Positions 44,904 to 53,534 of a stretch of DNA of 64,000 nucleotides are shown in pieces (position 1 is the stretch's first letter; every line of letters starts with the position of its first letter). The translations under genes and the position numbers were made by a program. Source of the DNA: an uncultured Oxalobacteraceae bacterium (GTDB lineage Bacteria; Pseudomonadota; Gammaproteobacteria; Burkholderiales; Burkholderiaceae_D); assembly GCA_903893945.1 (NCBI GenBank), contig CAITOF010000101.1:1-64000 (forward strand), given 5' to 3'. A model generated the notes under the pieces. That model had not been told where the DNA came from, did not search any database, and saw only the letters and a program-made list of their open reading frames with translations.

Positions 44904-45626
44904 TTAGTGAGGCGGCGTGCGGGCAAATACAAAATTACTGACCCTGCCTGCCCCATGTCGTTTCAGACAGGCTGCAATTTCATGCAGAGTGGCTCCGGTC
45001 GTCATGACATCGTCAACAACACCGATGTGTTGCCCCACTATTTTATCTTTATAGCGCCTGTTCGGGGAAAATGCGTGCATAATATTTTCGTGACGCTGGT
45101 CCGGGTGCAGAAGAGATTGTGCGGTGGTGTGGCGCACCCGATGGAGCAGATTCGGGCTGATCGGGCGGTTCAGTGCTTTTGCCAGGGGTCTGGCAATTTC
45201 CAGCGCCTGATTGAATCCGCGCTCCGCAAGGCGTTCCCGACTCAGGGGCACCGGGATGAAGAGATCGGGAATTTCAGGTGGAGGGACTGTTTTTTTTACG
45301 GATGCGGCCAGCAAGTTCGCCAGCGCCGCTGCGACAGGAAGCCGTTGCCCGAATTTAAGGCTGAGGACTAACTGGTCAAGAGGTGCCATATAATCACATG
45401 CTACCGTGGTGGAATCGTACGCGGGGCGTTGTGCCAGGCACTGACCGCATCGTGCATCGACAGGCCCGACAGGAATGGCACAGAATTCACAGCGCACCGA
45501 TGCTGCCTCAAAGAATTGTGAGTGGCATTCGCTGCAGATGAGCTGGTTTTTTTCGATGCCGCACAGCAGACAGCTGTTCGGTATCAAATGGGCGCAGCCC
45601 TTACTTATCAGTTGCATCAGTTTCAT
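44904..45626 (-). CDS. comF: ComF-family phosphoribosyltransferase-like protein
   Basis: A 240-residue protein of the ComF family, required for DNA uptake in competent Gram-positive and Gram-negative bacteria and associated with DNA-uptake ssDNA handling. The N-terminal zinc-ribbon-like part has several Cys pairs (CLLCGIEK, CSECHSQF, CEFC, CGQC; residues 19-65). The phosphoribosyltransferase domain ends with the PRPP-loop motif IGVVDDVMTTGATL (about 202-215). It lies just ahead of trmL and may be co-transcribed. Whether this strain is naturally competent cannot be told here. Confidence 0.9.
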   Translation of the reverse strand: MKLMQLISKGCAHLIPNSCLLCGIEKNQLICSECHSQFFEAASVRCEFCAIPVGPVDARCGQCLAQRPAYDSTTVACDYMAPLDQLVLSLKFGQRLPVAAALANLLAASVKKTVPPPEIPDLFIPVPLSRERLAERGFNQALEIARPLAKALNRPISPNLLHRVRHTTAQSLLHPDQRHENIMHAFSPNRRYKDKIVGQHIGVVDDVMTTGATLHEIAACLKRHGAGRVSNFVFARTPPH

Positions 45627-45724
45627 GGTTCGGGTTTGGGATTCGGGTCCGTTGTTGAATAAGTTGTCGCCTGCTGACAGACGCCTGTTTTTAACATAAT
45701 GACATTATTTTTAGATAACGTGCA

Positions 45725-46624
45725 ATGAAAAGTGCTCCGATCGATTTAAACCGGGTCCGATATTTATTCAGTCGGCCCGCCCGGCTGGCAACGGCTGATT
45801 TTATTTACCGCGAAATTGCGACCCGGATGCTGGAGCGCCTGCGGCTGGTGAAACTGGATCCCGCCCGGGTACTGGATGTCGGCTGTGGTCGCGGCGCCGA
45901 CATCCGGATTTTGCAGGGTCAATACCCCCAGGCACAGATCGTTGGGATTGACGGGTCGTTTCAGGGACTCACGCTGGCGCGAAAAGAGCAAACTGCCGCC
46001 AGTGTTTTTCTGAATCGGTTGACATCATTTTTCAGCGGCAACAGCAACAGTGAATGGGATGTGATCTGCGGCGATTTCTGTCAAATGCCGATTAGTGAGC
46101 AATCGATGAACCTGGTCTGGTCGAATATGGCTTTGCATTGGCACAGTGAGCCGGATCAGGTATTCAAGGAATGGCGACGCTTGCTGACCACGCACGGGCT
46201 GTTGATGTTTTCCTGTTTTGGCCCGGACAGCCTGAAGGAAATCCGCCATGCCTTTGACGAGGCGGACTGCCTTGCGCACACCCTGCCGTTCGTCGATATG
46301 CACGATTTTGGTGACATGCTGGTGAACGCCGGTTTTGCAACGCCGGTGATGGATATGGAAGTCATAACGCTAACCTACACATCAGTAGCCCAGCTGTTGA
46401 GCGAAGTTCGGGCGCTGGGCGGAAATCCGCTTGAAACCAGAGGCAGAGGGTTAATGGGCAAAATGGCCTGGCGTCGGGCCTGTGACAGGTTGGAGCAGAT
46501 GCGCATGCACGATGGACGTATCCCGCTCACATTGGAAATTATCTATGGCCACGCGTTTAAACCGGAGTTAAAACGAGCAAATCCCGGAGAAAGCATTATC
46601 AAATTTGATATTTTACGAAAATGA
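45725..46624 (+). CDS. bioC: BioC-like malonyl-ACP O-methyltransferase
   Basis: A 299-residue class I SAM-dependent methyltransferase. Motif I is VLDVGCGRGADIRILQ (about 49-64), and VWSNMALHWHSEPDQVFKEWRRLL (about 137-160) matches the BioC-type segment. BioC methylates malonyl-ACP to start pimelate synthesis for biotin. No other bio gene is nearby, so the symbol rests on similarity. A comF-bioC neighbourhood is common in betaproteobacteria. It starts 98 bases from the divergent comF gene. Confidence 0.78.
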   Translation: MKSAPIDLNRVRYLFSRPARLATADFIYREIATRMLERLRLVKLDPARVLDVGCGRGADIRILQGQYPQAQIVGIDGSFQGLTLARKEQTAASVFLNRLTSFFSGNSNSEWDVICGDFCQMPISEQSMNLVWSNMALHWHSEPDQVFKEWRRLLTTHGLLMFSCFGPDSLKEIRHAFDEADCLAHTLPFVDMHDFGDMLVNAGFATPVMDMEVITLTYTSVAQLLSEVRALGGNPLETRGRGLMGKMAWRRACDRLEQMRMHDGRIPLTLEIIYGHAFKPELKRANPGESIIKFDILRK

Positions 46625-46677
46625 AAAGAAATTTATTGCGCTAAATTAAGGAATTTTTTGTGGGTCAGCGACCTAAA

Positions 46678-46691
46678 TTGATGTAAATCAG
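46678..46691. promoter_or_regulatory. FNR/Anr-like site ahead of the cytochrome oxidase operon
   Basis: TTGAT-GTAA-ATCAG matches nine of the ten conserved bases of the FNR-type box TTGAT-N4-ATCAA. Its centre is about 65 bases before the start point predicted from the promoter at 46714-46743, near a class I activator position. Oxygen-responsive control of terminal oxidases by FNR homologues is well known in other bacteria. Role and sign here are inferred. Confidence 0.5.
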
Positions 46692-46713
46692 CGTAGTTGG
46701 AACTGCATTATGC

Positions 46714-46743
46714 TTGATAACATGCGCATTTCCGACTTATACT
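46714..46743 (+). promoter_or_regulatory. Probable sigma-70 promoter of the cytochrome oxidase operon
   Basis: TTGATA (46714-46719) and TATACT (46738-46743) with an 18-base spacer make a good sigma-70 match, five of six bases in each hexamer. It lies 200 bases before coxB. The long leader holds an inverted repeat GGCCGGA/TCCGGCC (46786-46792, 46811-46817) and GTTGAT-N10-ATCAAC (46879-46900). Confidence 0.55.
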
Positions 46744-46946
46744 CTCGTGATTATAAAAAGTGCCAGCAATTGATGGTGACGATTTGGCCGGAGCCGGGTT
46801 TATCCACAAGTCCGGCCGTAAAATCAGGCAGCAAGTTTAAAAAAAGCAGGCATATCGTGGTATGGATCAGATTCCAGGGTTGATAAGCATTTAAATCAAC
46901 GCATACCGCCTTTTGATGAGAATTCTAATTGGTTTTTGGGGAAAAC

Positions 46947-48143
46947 ATGAAATATGCAAAGCGATTTCCGTCGTTAATGCTCAGTGGCTTACTGATGATG
47001 AGCGGCGTTTCATCATGGGCACAAGAGGTCGTACAAAATCAGGTTGTCGACAGCAAGGGTGGTCCTGCAGTCCGGGAAATGACCTTTCAGCAGCCTGTCA
47101 CTCAGATAGCAGAGCAGATTTACTCAATTCATAACTTGATGATGGGTATCTGCCTGGTTATTTTCATTGCGGTATTTGGCGTCATGTTTTATTCGATCCT
47201 GAAACACCGCAAATCCCTGGGCCATAAGCCGGCGACGTTCCATGAAAGTATCACGGTGGAAATTGCCTGGACCATCGTCCCCTTCCTGATTGTTATCGGC
47301 ATGGCGCTCCCGGCAACCAAAACGGTGGTGGCCATGAAGGACACCTCGAATTCCGACATCACTATCAAAGTGACGGGTATGCAGTGGAAATGGGGCTATG
47401 ACTACCTCAAGGGTGAAGGCGAAGGTATTTCATTCCTGTCTGCCCTGTCCACTCCAAGGGAGCAGATTGGTGCCCCCGGGAAGCCGCCTACCGAAGCCCG
47501 CGGTGAAAACTATCTGATTGAAGTTGATAACGAAGTGGTTGTGCCTGTCAACAAGAAAATCCGCATCATCACGACAGCGAATGACGTGATCCATTCATGG
47601 ACCATCCAGGCGTTCGGTCTCAAGCAGGATGCGATTCCAGGGTTTGTGCGTGATACATGGTTCAAGGCAGAAAAGATCGGTAAATACCGTGGCCAGTGTG
47701 TTGAATTATGCGGCAAAGAACATGCATTCATGCCCGTTGTGGTAAATGTGGTCAGCGAAGCAGACTATTCAAAATGGGTGGATGGCAAGAAAAAAGAAAT
47801 GGCCGCTCTGGCAGACGATCCTTCCAAAGTCTGGACCGTGGACGAATTGAAACAGCGTGGCGAAAAAGTGTATGCCGCGAACTGCGTCACGTGTCATCAG
47901 GCCAACGGCAAGGGCGTTCCCGGGGCGTTTCCTGCGCTGGATGGCTCCGCGGTGGTATTGGGTCCGAAAGCGGATCAGGAAGCTATTGTGCTGAACGGCA
48001 AGAATAACAAAATGCCTTCCTGGAAATCGGTTTTGTCTGATACGGAGATTGCCGCTGTTATTACTTATACGCGTAATAACTGGTCCAATAAAGCGCAAGA
48101 AAACATTGTTCAGCCAGCAGAAGTTCTGGCTGCACGTAAGTAA
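46947..48143 (+). CDS. coxB: Cytochrome c oxidase subunit II with fused cytochrome c (caa3-type)
   Basis: A 398-residue protein: signal peptide (about 1-25), two transmembrane helices, a periplasmic cupredoxin domain with the Cu(A) site CVELCGKEHAFM (about residues 251-262) plus the upstream His in VIHSW, and a C-terminal cytochrome c domain with CVTCH (heme c, about 312-316). The fused heme domain makes it a caa3-like subunit that receives electrons directly from cytochrome c. The ATG at 46947 follows GGGGAA; the earlier in-frame ATG 46929 lies before the signal peptide. First gene of the oxidase locus. Confidence 0.96.
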   Translation: MKYAKRFPSLMLSGLLMMSGVSSWAQEVVQNQVVDSKGGPAVREMTFQQPVTQIAEQIYSIHNLMMGICLVIFIAVFGVMFYSILKHRKSLGHKPATFHESITVEIAWTIVPFLIVIGMALPATKTVVAMKDTSNSDITIKVTGMQWKWGYDYLKGEGEGISFLSALSTPREQIGAPGKPPTEARGENYLIEVDNEVVVPVNKKIRIITTANDVIHSWTIQAFGLKQDAIPGFVRDTWFKAEKIGKYRGQCVELCGKEHAFMPVVVNVVSEADYSKWVDGKKKEMAALADDPSKVWTVDELKQRGEKVYAANCVTCHQANGKGVPGAFPALDGSAVVLGPKADQEAIVLNGKNNKMPSWKSVLSDTEIAAVITYTRNNWSNKAQENIVQPAEVLAARK

Positions 48144-48159
48144 TTCATAGGAGATTCGA

Positions 48160-49764
48160 ATGAGTAACACCACAATGGATCACGCCCACGCTGCCGATCA
48201 TGGTCATGATCACGCACATGACGATCATCCGCATGGATTTAGCCGCTGGCTGTTTGCGACCAATCATAAAGATATTGGTACTCTGTATCTGATTTTCTCA
48301 CTTGTCATGTTGCTGGCAGGCGGCGTAATGGCCCTGATGATTCGTGCTGAATTGTTTCAGCCTGGCCTGCAGTTTTTCCAGCCGGAATTTTTTAACCAGC
48401 TGACAACCATGCATGGCCTGGTCATGGTGTTCGGTGCAATTATGCCGGCCTTTGTCGGATTTGCTAACTGGATGATACCTCTGCAAATTGGCGCTGCTGA
48501 TATGGCATTTGCGCGGATGAACAACTTTTCCTTCTGGTTATTGCCCCCGGCGGCGATATTGCTGATGGGTTCGTTTTTTGTGCCCGGCGGCGCCACCGCG
48601 GCTGGCTGGACCTTGTACGCACCGCTGACGACGCAAATGGGACCTGGTATGGACATGGCAATTTTTGCCGTTCATATCATGGGTGCTTCATCGATCATGG
48701 GTTCCATCAATATCATTACCACCATTCTGAATATGCGCGCCCCTGGCATGACACTGATGAAAATGCCGATGTTCTGCTGGACCTGGTTAATTACCGCCTA
48801 TCTGCTGATTGCTGTGATGCCTGTGCTGGCGGGAGCCATCACCATGACACTGACAGACCGTCATTTCGGCACATCGTTTTTTAACGCCGCCGGTGGTGGT
48901 GATCCGGTTATGTATCAGCACATTTTCTGGTTCTTCGGACATCCGGAAGTTTACATCATGATTCTGCCGGCTTTCGGCATCATTTCTCACATCATTCCTG
49001 CTTTTGCACGCAAACCGCTGTTTGGTTACGCGTCGATGGTGTATGCGACATCGTCGATTGCAATCCTGTCATTCATCGTGTGGGCGCACCACATGTTTAC
49101 GACAGGTATGCCTGTCACGGCGCAGCTGTTCTTCATGTACGCGACCATGCTGATTGCAGTTCCGACCGGCGTGAAAGTGTTCAACTGGATTGCAACCATG
49201 TGGCAGGGATCAATGACATTTGAAACGCCGATGCTGTTTGCTGTCGGCTTCATTTTTGTATTCACGATGGGTGGCTTCACCGGTCTGATTCTTGCCGTAA
49301 CTCCGATTGATATCCAGATGCAGGATACCTATTACGTGGTGGCTCACTTTCACTACGTTCTGGTAGCAGGTTCACTGTTTGCGCTGTTTGCCGGGTTTTA
49401 CTACTGGAGTCCCAAGTGGACTGGCTTCATGTATAACGAAACCCGCGGCAAGATTCACTTCTGGAATTCCCTGTTCTGGTTCAACGTGACCTTCTTTCCC
49501 ATGCACTTTCTGGGGTTGGCGGGCATGCCGCGTCGATATGCGGACTACCCGGCACAATTCACGGATTTCAACATGCTGGCGACAGTGGGTGCCTTTGGAT
49601 TCGGACTGTCGCAGGTGTATTTCATTTTCTTTGTTGTTCTCCCTGCTTATCGCAGCGGTAAAGCGCCTGGCGACAAACCCTGGGAAGGCGCAGAAGGACT
49701 TGAATGGACAGTGCCAAGCCCTGCACCTTTCCATACATTTGAAACGCCACCTACAGTCAAGTAA
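48160..49764 (+). CDS. coxA: Cytochrome c oxidase subunit I
   Basis: A 534-residue membrane protein with twelve helices, the catalytic subunit carrying heme a, heme a3 and Cu(B). Copper/heme ligands are visible: FGHPEVYI (His and the cross-linked Tyr, near 260), WAHHMFTTG (near 308) and the HFHYVLV segment (near 396). The N-terminal about 30 residues are very His-rich (repeated HA/HD), an extension that may help bind copper. It begins after AGGAG just 17 bases past coxB. Translation and assembly need the ctaG, SURF1, SCO and heme A genes downstream. Confidence 0.97.
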   Translation: MSNTTMDHAHAADHGHDHAHDDHPHGFSRWLFATNHKDIGTLYLIFSLVMLLAGGVMALMIRAELFQPGLQFFQPEFFNQLTTMHGLVMVFGAIMPAFVGFANWMIPLQIGAADMAFARMNNFSFWLLPPAAILLMGSFFVPGGATAAGWTLYAPLTTQMGPGMDMAIFAVHIMGASSIMGSINIITTILNMRAPGMTLMKMPMFCWTWLITAYLLIAVMPVLAGAITMTLTDRHFGTSFFNAAGGGDPVMYQHIFWFFGHPEVYIMILPAFGIISHIIPAFARKPLFGYASMVYATSSIAILSFIVWAHHMFTTGMPVTAQLFFMYATMLIAVPTGVKVFNWIATMWQGSMTFETPMLFAVGFIFVFTMGGFTGLILAVTPIDIQMQDTYYVVAHFHYVLVAGSLFALFAGFYYWSPKWTGFMYNETRGKIHFWNSLFWFNVTFFPMHFLGLAGMPRRYADYPAQFTDFNMLATVGAFGFGLSQVYFIFFVVLPAYRSGKAPGDKPWEGAEGLEWTVPSPAPFHTFETPPTVK

Positions 49765-49808
49765 CAAGTGGGGAAGCCCGGTGCTTCCCCCAGTTTAAAT
49801 GGAACAGC

Positions 49809-49916
49809 ATGATGGATGATAAAAAAGCAAAGAATTTGCAGACGGCACTGATTTTGTTTTCAGTTGTCGCGGTTTTTTTCATCGGCATATTTGTTAAGCA
49901 AATATGGTTCAGATAA
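49809..49916 (+). CDS. Cytochrome oxidase small assembly protein, 35 residues
   Basis: A tiny gene with one transmembrane helix (LQTALILFSVVAVFFIGIFV, residues 10-29) and a lysine-rich N-terminus. It matches the short 'cytochrome oxidase small assembly protein' seen between coxA and ctaG in Burkholderiales. The ATG at 49809 (second ATG directly after) lies 44 bases past coxA and six before ctaG, so it belongs to the operon. Its role, probably in oxidase assembly, is inferred from location. Confidence 0.75.
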   Translation: MMDDKKAKNLQTALILFSVVAVFFIGIFVKQIWFR

Positions 49917-49922
49917 AATTTA

Positions 49923-50510
49923 ATGGAAACTGACGGCGATAACAGTAAGTCAAAGAACAAGGCAACCCGACTTCTTGCAAAATTGAATGCAGTTATGCTG
50001 GGCAAGCTGTTGGTTGTGGCAGCGTTGATGTTTGGATTCGGGTTTCTTTTGATTCCTGTTTATAAGCAAATCTGTGAAATTACCGGCGTCAATATTCTCA
50101 CCAATAAAGACGACAAGATAAGTATTCCGGAAAATTCACAGATTGATAAAAACAGGCTGGTGACTGTTGAATTTGATGCAAACACAACCGGACCGTGGCG
50201 CTTCCGTCCTGTGGTGAGCAGTATGAAAGTCCACCCGGGGGAAATGTCGCAGATTGTTTATGAAGTGGTAAACACGCAGTCCCGTAAGATGGACGCGCAG
50301 GCGATCCCCAGCTATGCACCGCAGCAGGCTACCCCCTTTTTTAAGAAGGTGGAATGTTTTTGCTTCAAGCAGCAAACTTTGGGTCCGAATGAAGCGCGGC
50401 AGATGCCGGTGGTTTTCTTCATTGACCCCAAGTTGCCGAAAAATGTAAATACAATTACGCTGTCATATACATTTTTTGAGGTGGGTGGCAATAAGGTCGC
50501 TTCTCCCTAG
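49923..50510 (+). CDS. ctaG: Cytochrome c oxidase assembly protein CtaG (Cox11)
   Basis: Copper chaperone that inserts Cu(B) into subunit I. The 195-residue protein has one N-terminal transmembrane helix (about residues 27-47) and a periplasmic domain. The copper-binding CxC motif is visible in VECFCFKQQ (CFCF, near residues 145-148). The end matches Cox11 (FFIDPKLPKNVNTITLSYTFFEV). It follows the small assembly gene by six bases and belongs to the oxidase operon. Confidence 0.95.
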   Translation: METDGDNSKSKNKATRLLAKLNAVMLGKLLVVAALMFGFGFLLIPVYKQICEITGVNILTNKDDKISIPENSQIDKNRLVTVEFDANTTGPWRFRPVVSSMKVHPGEMSQIVYEVVNTQSRKMDAQAIPSYAPQQATPFFKKVECFCFKQQTLGPNEARQMPVVFFIDPKLPKNVNTITLSYTFFEVGGNKVASP

Positions 50511-50581
50511 CTGTTTGCCTGGCGAGTGGCTTGTGAAAGTGTCGAAAGACATTAAAGTTTAAAAAGTTTCATTGGAATTAT

Positions 50582-50797
50582 ATGCAGGATTTGAAATCCG
50601 CCACGCAACGCAAGCTGTCGTTTTTTGCAACATTGAAAGCGGTCTGCTGGTCGTTTGTGGGTATACGCAAAAAAAGCGGTTACGAGCAGGATGCAGCAAA
50701 ACTGAATCCGGTTTATGTGATTGTTGCGGGCATATTGGGAGTGGTGATTTTCATAACAACCCTGATCCTGATTGTGAAGCATGTCGTTTCAGGGTAG
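50582..50797 (+). CDS. DUF2970-family small membrane protein
   Basis: A 71-residue protein with one C-terminal transmembrane helix (about residues 43-66, PVYVIVAGILGVVIFITTLILIV). The pattern FFATLKAVCWSFVGIRKKSGYEQDAAKLNPVYVIVAG is that of DUF2970, found beside cox genes in many betaproteobacteria. The function is unknown. It lies between ctaG and coxC, and a role in the oxidase is inferred only from that. Confidence 0.8.
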   Translation: MQDLKSATQRKLSFFATLKAVCWSFVGIRKKSGYEQDAAKLNPVYVIVAGILGVVIFITTLILIVKHVVSG

Positions 50798-50841
50798 GGC
50801 GCCAAAGATTTAACTATCAAGTATTGATTCGGGAGATAAAA

Positions 50842-51696
50842 ATGAGTTCAGGGCACGCGCCGTATTACTTTGTTCCAAGTCCATCTCAATGGCCTATTTG
50901 TGCAGGAGCGACCTTGCTGCTGACGATGATAGGAGCCGCTGCCTGGGTGAACGGACTGGCATGGGGTATGTACACAAATCTGGGTGGTATCGTCCTTACC
51001 TTACTGGTACTGTATAACTGGTTTGGTGCCGCCATTGCGGAATCGGAAGGCGGAAAATATAACGAGCGTGTCGATATTTCTTATCGCTGGAGCATGAGCT
51101 GGTTCATTTTTTCCGAAGTGATGTTCTTCGGCGCATTTTTTGGCGCGCTGTTTTATGCACGAACCATTACGATGCCATGGCTGGCTGATCTGGATCATAA
51201 AGTGTTATGGCCTGATTTCGCTGCCCATTGGGGGAACGTAGGTCCGGCAGGCACCATCGAAGCATTTAAAATGATGAGCCCATATCCGATACCTACCATT
51301 AATACTGCCTTGCTGCTTTCATCCGGCGTAACATTGACCATTGCTCACCATGCCCTCATTGCAGGCAATCGCGCGAAAACGTCCATGTTTTTATTTTTTA
51401 CGATTTTGCTGGGCGCCTGTTTCATGGGACTGCAGGCACATGAGTACATGGAAGCCTATTCAACCTTGAATCTCAAGCTGACCTCGGGCATTTACGGCTC
51501 GACGTTCTTCCTGTTGACCGGATTCCACGGTTTCCACGTCACCATGGGTGCGATCATGTTGTCGGTTGTGTTATATCGCCACTTGAAAGGTCACTTTACG
51601 CCAACCCATCATTTCGCATTTGAAGGCGCGGCGTGGTACTGGCATTTTGTGGACGTCGTCTGGTTAGGCTTATACGTCGTCGTCTACTGGTTGTAA
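50842..51696 (+). CDS. coxC: Cytochrome c oxidase subunit III
   Basis: A 284-residue subunit III with about seven helices. Conserved blocks include FIFSEVMFFGAFFGALFY, QAHEYMEA, and GFHGFHVTMGAIMLSV plus the C-terminal AAWYWHFVDVVWLGLYVVVYW. The ATG at 50842 (MSSGHAPYYFVPSPSQWP) follows GGGAGA at a good distance; the longer frame from 50572 overlaps DUF2970 and is not used. It has no metal ligands but stabilises subunits I and II. The strong terminator just downstream ends the coxB-coxC transcript. Confidence 0.96.
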   Translation: MSSGHAPYYFVPSPSQWPICAGATLLLTMIGAAAWVNGLAWGMYTNLGGIVLTLLVLYNWFGAAIAESEGGKYNERVDISYRWSMSWFIFSEVMFFGAFFGALFYARTITMPWLADLDHKVLWPDFAAHWGNVGPAGTIEAFKMMSPYPIPTINTALLLSSGVTLTIAHHALIAGNRAKTSMFLFFTILLGACFMGLQAHEYMEAYSTLNLKLTSGIYGSTFFLLTGFHGFHVTMGAIMLSVVLYRHLKGHFTPTHHFAFEGAAWYWHFVDVVWLGLYVVVYWL

Positions 51697-51711
51697 TAAG
51701 GTTTATCCTGA

Positions 51712-51740
51712 AAAAAGCCGCACTTAGGGTGCGGCTTTTT
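51712..51740 (+). terminator. Rho-independent terminator after coxC
   Basis: AAAAAGCCGCAC (51712-51723) pairs perfectly with GTGCGGCTTTTT (51729-51740) around a five-base loop, and the 3' arm ends in T residues. It lies 15 bases after the coxC stop. Confidence 0.88.
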
Positions 51741-51833
51741 CTTGGCCGAATTGTGGCATGTTCAACCTGCCCGGACACAGCGCACCTGACTGTTTTGGCA
51801 GCAGGATTTACAGGTCTGATGGTCAATCAATGA

Positions 51834-52052
51834 TTAACGGGGCGATGATAAATACGGCAAACCGGTAGGTTGTATCAACCCATAGTGATTGGCGAGCAAA
51901 ATCAGGACAAACAGGGTAATTGAAAAGCCCACGCGCATCGCCAGTGCTTTCATCGTGCGACTACTTTGACCCTTGTCCTTCATCAGAAAAACGAGCGCGG
52001 ATCCGAGACTGGCAATGATGAGTATGAACGCAATCGCAACAATAATTTTCAT
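51834..52052 (-). CDS. DUF2909-family twin-transmembrane protein
   Basis: A 72-residue protein with two transmembrane helices (about residues 4-22 and 40-57) joined by a basic loop (MKDKGQSSRTMKALAMRVG). It fits the small DUF2909 'twin transmembrane' family that sits in cox loci of Betaproteobacteria. It runs against the operon between coxC and SURF1. Function is unknown. Confidence 0.78.
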   Translation of the reverse strand: MKIIVAIAFILIIASLGSALVFLMKDKGQSSRTMKALAMRVGFSITLFVLILLANHYGLIQPTGLPYLSSPR

Positions 52053-52196
52053 GGTATATAGGTAAATCAGGCGCTAAGTAAAGTTGCTGGTAAGGCGGTG
52101 AGTGGAGGGGTGGTACTGAATCCGCCAGACCGAACAATTGGGAACACAGACAGGCAATCCTTTGCGTATTTTTCAGGTCACAAGTAAATCACAGTC

Positions 52197-52928
52197 ATGC
52201 GCACCTTTCATTTTAGACCAGTTCCTTTCATTGCGACACTGCTATTGGTGATCCTCGGTTGTTCTTTGTCGTATTGGCAAACACAGCGTGCGCATCAGAA
52301 GGAACTGATCGAAGCTACACTACTAATGCGCGAAAAAGCACCGCCGACCGTGTTTTCGGGAACAGCGAATACCGGGAACATGGAATATTCGCGGGTTATT
52401 TTAAACGGTGAATTTGACTCGCAGTGGCCTGTGTATCTGGATAACCGACCCATGAATGGCAAGGCGGGGATCTATGTTGTCATGCCTTTCAAGCTGGTTA
52501 ATCAGAACCACTATGTGCTGGTGGTCCGTGGCTGGATACCGAGAAACAGTCTGGACAGGGCCGCGATTAAACGTTATGACACGCCAACTGGCCTGATCCA
52601 GATTGAAGGCATGGTAAAAATGCACCTGGGCCATGTTTTCCAGTTGGGGCAGAGCGTACCATTACAGCCGAATGTTATGATACAGAATCTTGAAATCGAC
52701 GAGTTTGTCAAAGCCAGCCAATTACCCACCTACCCTTTTGTTATTGAGCAGACCAAAGGCACAGAGGATGGATTGTTGCGCGACTGGCCGAGGGCTTCGT
52801 CAGGTTCGGATCGAAATCGCGGTTATGCATTTCAATGGGCGGCGCTGGCCGGGACGGCATTACTGTTTTTTCTGGTGACCAGTTTTAAACGAAAAGAAGA
52901 GCAAAGTGAACGAACAAACCAGCAATAA
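52197..52928 (+). CDS. SURF1-family cytochrome oxidase assembly protein
   Basis: A 243-residue inner-membrane protein with an N-terminal helix (about 10-28) and a C-terminal helix (about 212-228). Family blocks are VILNGEFDSQWPVYLDNRPMNGKAGIYVVMPFKL and VVRGWIPRNS near residue 112. SURF1 takes part in heme a handling and assembly of subunit I. Its 3' end overlaps the following SCO-like gene by 23 bases, so translation is probably coupled. Confidence 0.93.
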   Translation: MRTFHFRPVPFIATLLLVILGCSLSYWQTQRAHQKELIEATLLMREKAPPTVFSGTANTGNMEYSRVILNGEFDSQWPVYLDNRPMNGKAGIYVVMPFKLVNQNHYVLVVRGWIPRNSLDRAAIKRYDTPTGLIQIEGMVKMHLGHVFQLGQSVPLQPNVMIQNLEIDEFVKASQLPTYPFVIEQTKGTEDGLLRDWPRASSGSDRNRGYAFQWAALAGTALLFFLVTSFKRKEEQSERTNQQ

Positions 52929-53526
52929 AATGCACAATAATACGCAACAATCAGCACCACAGGGACGATGGAAATTATTCCTGGTTATCCTGATCTGTGC
53001 GCTACCCTTAATTCTGTCGTATGTCACTTATTATGTGATCAAGCCGACCAGTCGAACCAATTATGGAACGTTACTGGATCCGCGTTTATACCCCATACCC
53101 AGACTGAACAGCGTGTTGCAAGGTGGTGGTCCCGAAGAATTAAGTGAATTCAAAGGGAAATGGGTCATGTTGCAGGTCAGCTCGTCGAATTGCCAGGCGC
53201 CGTGCCAGAACGGATTGTTTGCCATGCGTCAGTTGCGTTTGATGCAGGGCAAGGACATGGACAGAATTGAACGCGTATTGCTGATCACCGATAACCAACC
53301 AATGGAGACCAGCCTGATCCGTCAGTACGATGGCGTACACATCCTGCGCGCCGATTCCGGTCCGGTCAACGCCTGGTTACCGGTCGAACAGGGTGAAACG
53401 GTCCAGGACCGCTTGTATCTGATTGATCCGCTGGGTAACCTGATGATGCGCTATAACGTCGATGCAGATCCGAACAAGGTCAAAAAAGACATCATCAAAC
53501 TGCTTAAAGCTTCCAGTATCGGGTAA
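52906..53526 (+). CDS. SCO-like thioredoxin-fold membrane protein, His ligand not visible
   Basis: A 206-residue protein: one N-terminal transmembrane helix (about 23-43) and a periplasmic thioredoxin-like domain. A CxxxC pair (NCQAPC, near 98-103) is at the SCO position, but I cannot find the conserved His that completes the copper site (the DHS segment of true SCO proteins is replaced; only a His near 145 remains). It may therefore act as a thiol-disulfide protein for the Cu(A) cysteines. The GTG at 52906 overlaps SURF1; ATG 52930 is an alternative. A typical SCO protein is encoded later at 55576. Confidence 0.78.
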   Translation: MNEQTSNKMHNNTQQSAPQGRWKLFLVILICALPLILSYVTYYVIKPTSRTNYGTLLDPRLYPIPRLNSVLQGGGPEELSEFKGKWVMLQVSSSNCQAPCQNGLFAMRQLRLMQGKDMDRIERVLLITDNQPMETSLIRQYDGVHILRADSGPVNAWLPVEQGETVQDRLYLIDPLGNLMMRYNVDADPNKVKKDIIKLLKASSIG

Positions 53527-53534
53527 TCAGGATC

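Noticed and set aside
50572-50841. Extension of the coxC frame upstream of the ATG at 50842
   Set aside because: This part overlaps the DUF2970 gene in another frame and lacks subunit III similarity; the good ribosome-binding site is before 50842.
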